DNA of 64,000 nucleotides from Bombardia bombarda (Eukaryota; Ascomycota; Sordariomycetes; Sordariales; Lasiosphaeriaceae): contig JAULSR010000002.1 in the NCBI GenBank assembly GCA_030512295.1, positions 1,736,001 through 1,800,000 of the forward strand, in the 5' to 3' direction. Positions 63,959 to 64,000 of this stretch are shown piece by piece (the first letter of the stretch is position 1; every line of letters starts with the position of its first letter). A program made the position numbers and the translations under genes. The notes under the pieces were generated by a model that did no database searches, was not told where the DNA came from, and saw only the letters and a program-made list of their open reading frames with translations.

Positions 63959-64000
63959 GGCGTCTCCGTCCGCGTTGATTTCTACGTAGAGCCTTTTTTG

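Overview
The window reads as nuclear DNA of a filamentous ascomycete (Pezizomycotina, probably Sordariomycetes). Genes carry short introns of about 50-70 nt with GTRNGY donors and CTRAY branch points. NACHT/WD40 and HET-type genes are present. One 3.7-kb island has the extreme A+T content and transition-riddled coding remnants expected from repeat-induced point mutation (RIP). No rRNA, tRNA or CRISPR array was seen.

Region 1 (1-8.1 kb) is conserved core genome, densely packed: the exosome cofactor Lrp1/Rrp47, a twin-CX9C mitochondrial protein (Mix17/CHCHD2), a UBX-domain ER protein (UBXN4-like), the cytochrome oxidase assembly factor Shy1/SURF1, and the kinetochore histone-fold protein CENP-T. 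Region 2 (8.1-14.2 kb) is gene-poor and ends in the RIP island (about 10.44-14.19 kb), which holds a wrecked pogo/Fot1-like transposon and the 5' part of a wrecked LTR retroelement.

Region 3 (14.2-33.9 kb) is the most striking part. Two closely related DUF3435 tyrosine recombinases, the 'captain' family of Starship giant transposons, lie in the same orientation 14 kb apart (14650-17177 and 31450-33849). Both keep a complete R...YxxR...H...Y active-site pattern. Between them are a large NACHT-WD40 NLR-type gene with near-identical WD repeats, a HET-domain pseudogene, fragments of another NLR and of BTB, HD-domain, caspase-like and kinase genes, a kinase-like gene, a PD-(D/E)XK-like gene, and a ~125-bp inverted repeat.

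Region 4 (33.9-38.2 kb) holds four unrelated minisatellites, two built on perfect palindromes, and a ~1.7-kb unit bounded by a ~85-bp inverted repeat that encloses a MADS-box-like gene. Region 5 (38.2-57.4 kb) carries accessory genes: a JmjC-like protein interrupted by an in-frame TAG, an eight-exon AAA+ ATPase, a zinc-finger protein with C-terminal Trp-Ala-Phe-Ala-Glu repeats, an FHA-domain protein kinase, an APH-like phosphotransferase, several decayed genes and two zinc-motif microproteins (27 and 50 aa). Region 6 (57.4-64 kb) has a decayed membrane-protein gene, a hypothetical gene, a direct duplication and a Myb/SANT gene facing back toward the captains.

My interpretation, which is inference, is that one or two Starship-type elements start near 14.2 kb and/or near 31.2 kb and extend rightward, with the NLR, nuclease-like, kinase-like and possibly later genes as cargo. 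The element ends cannot be fixed from this window alone.
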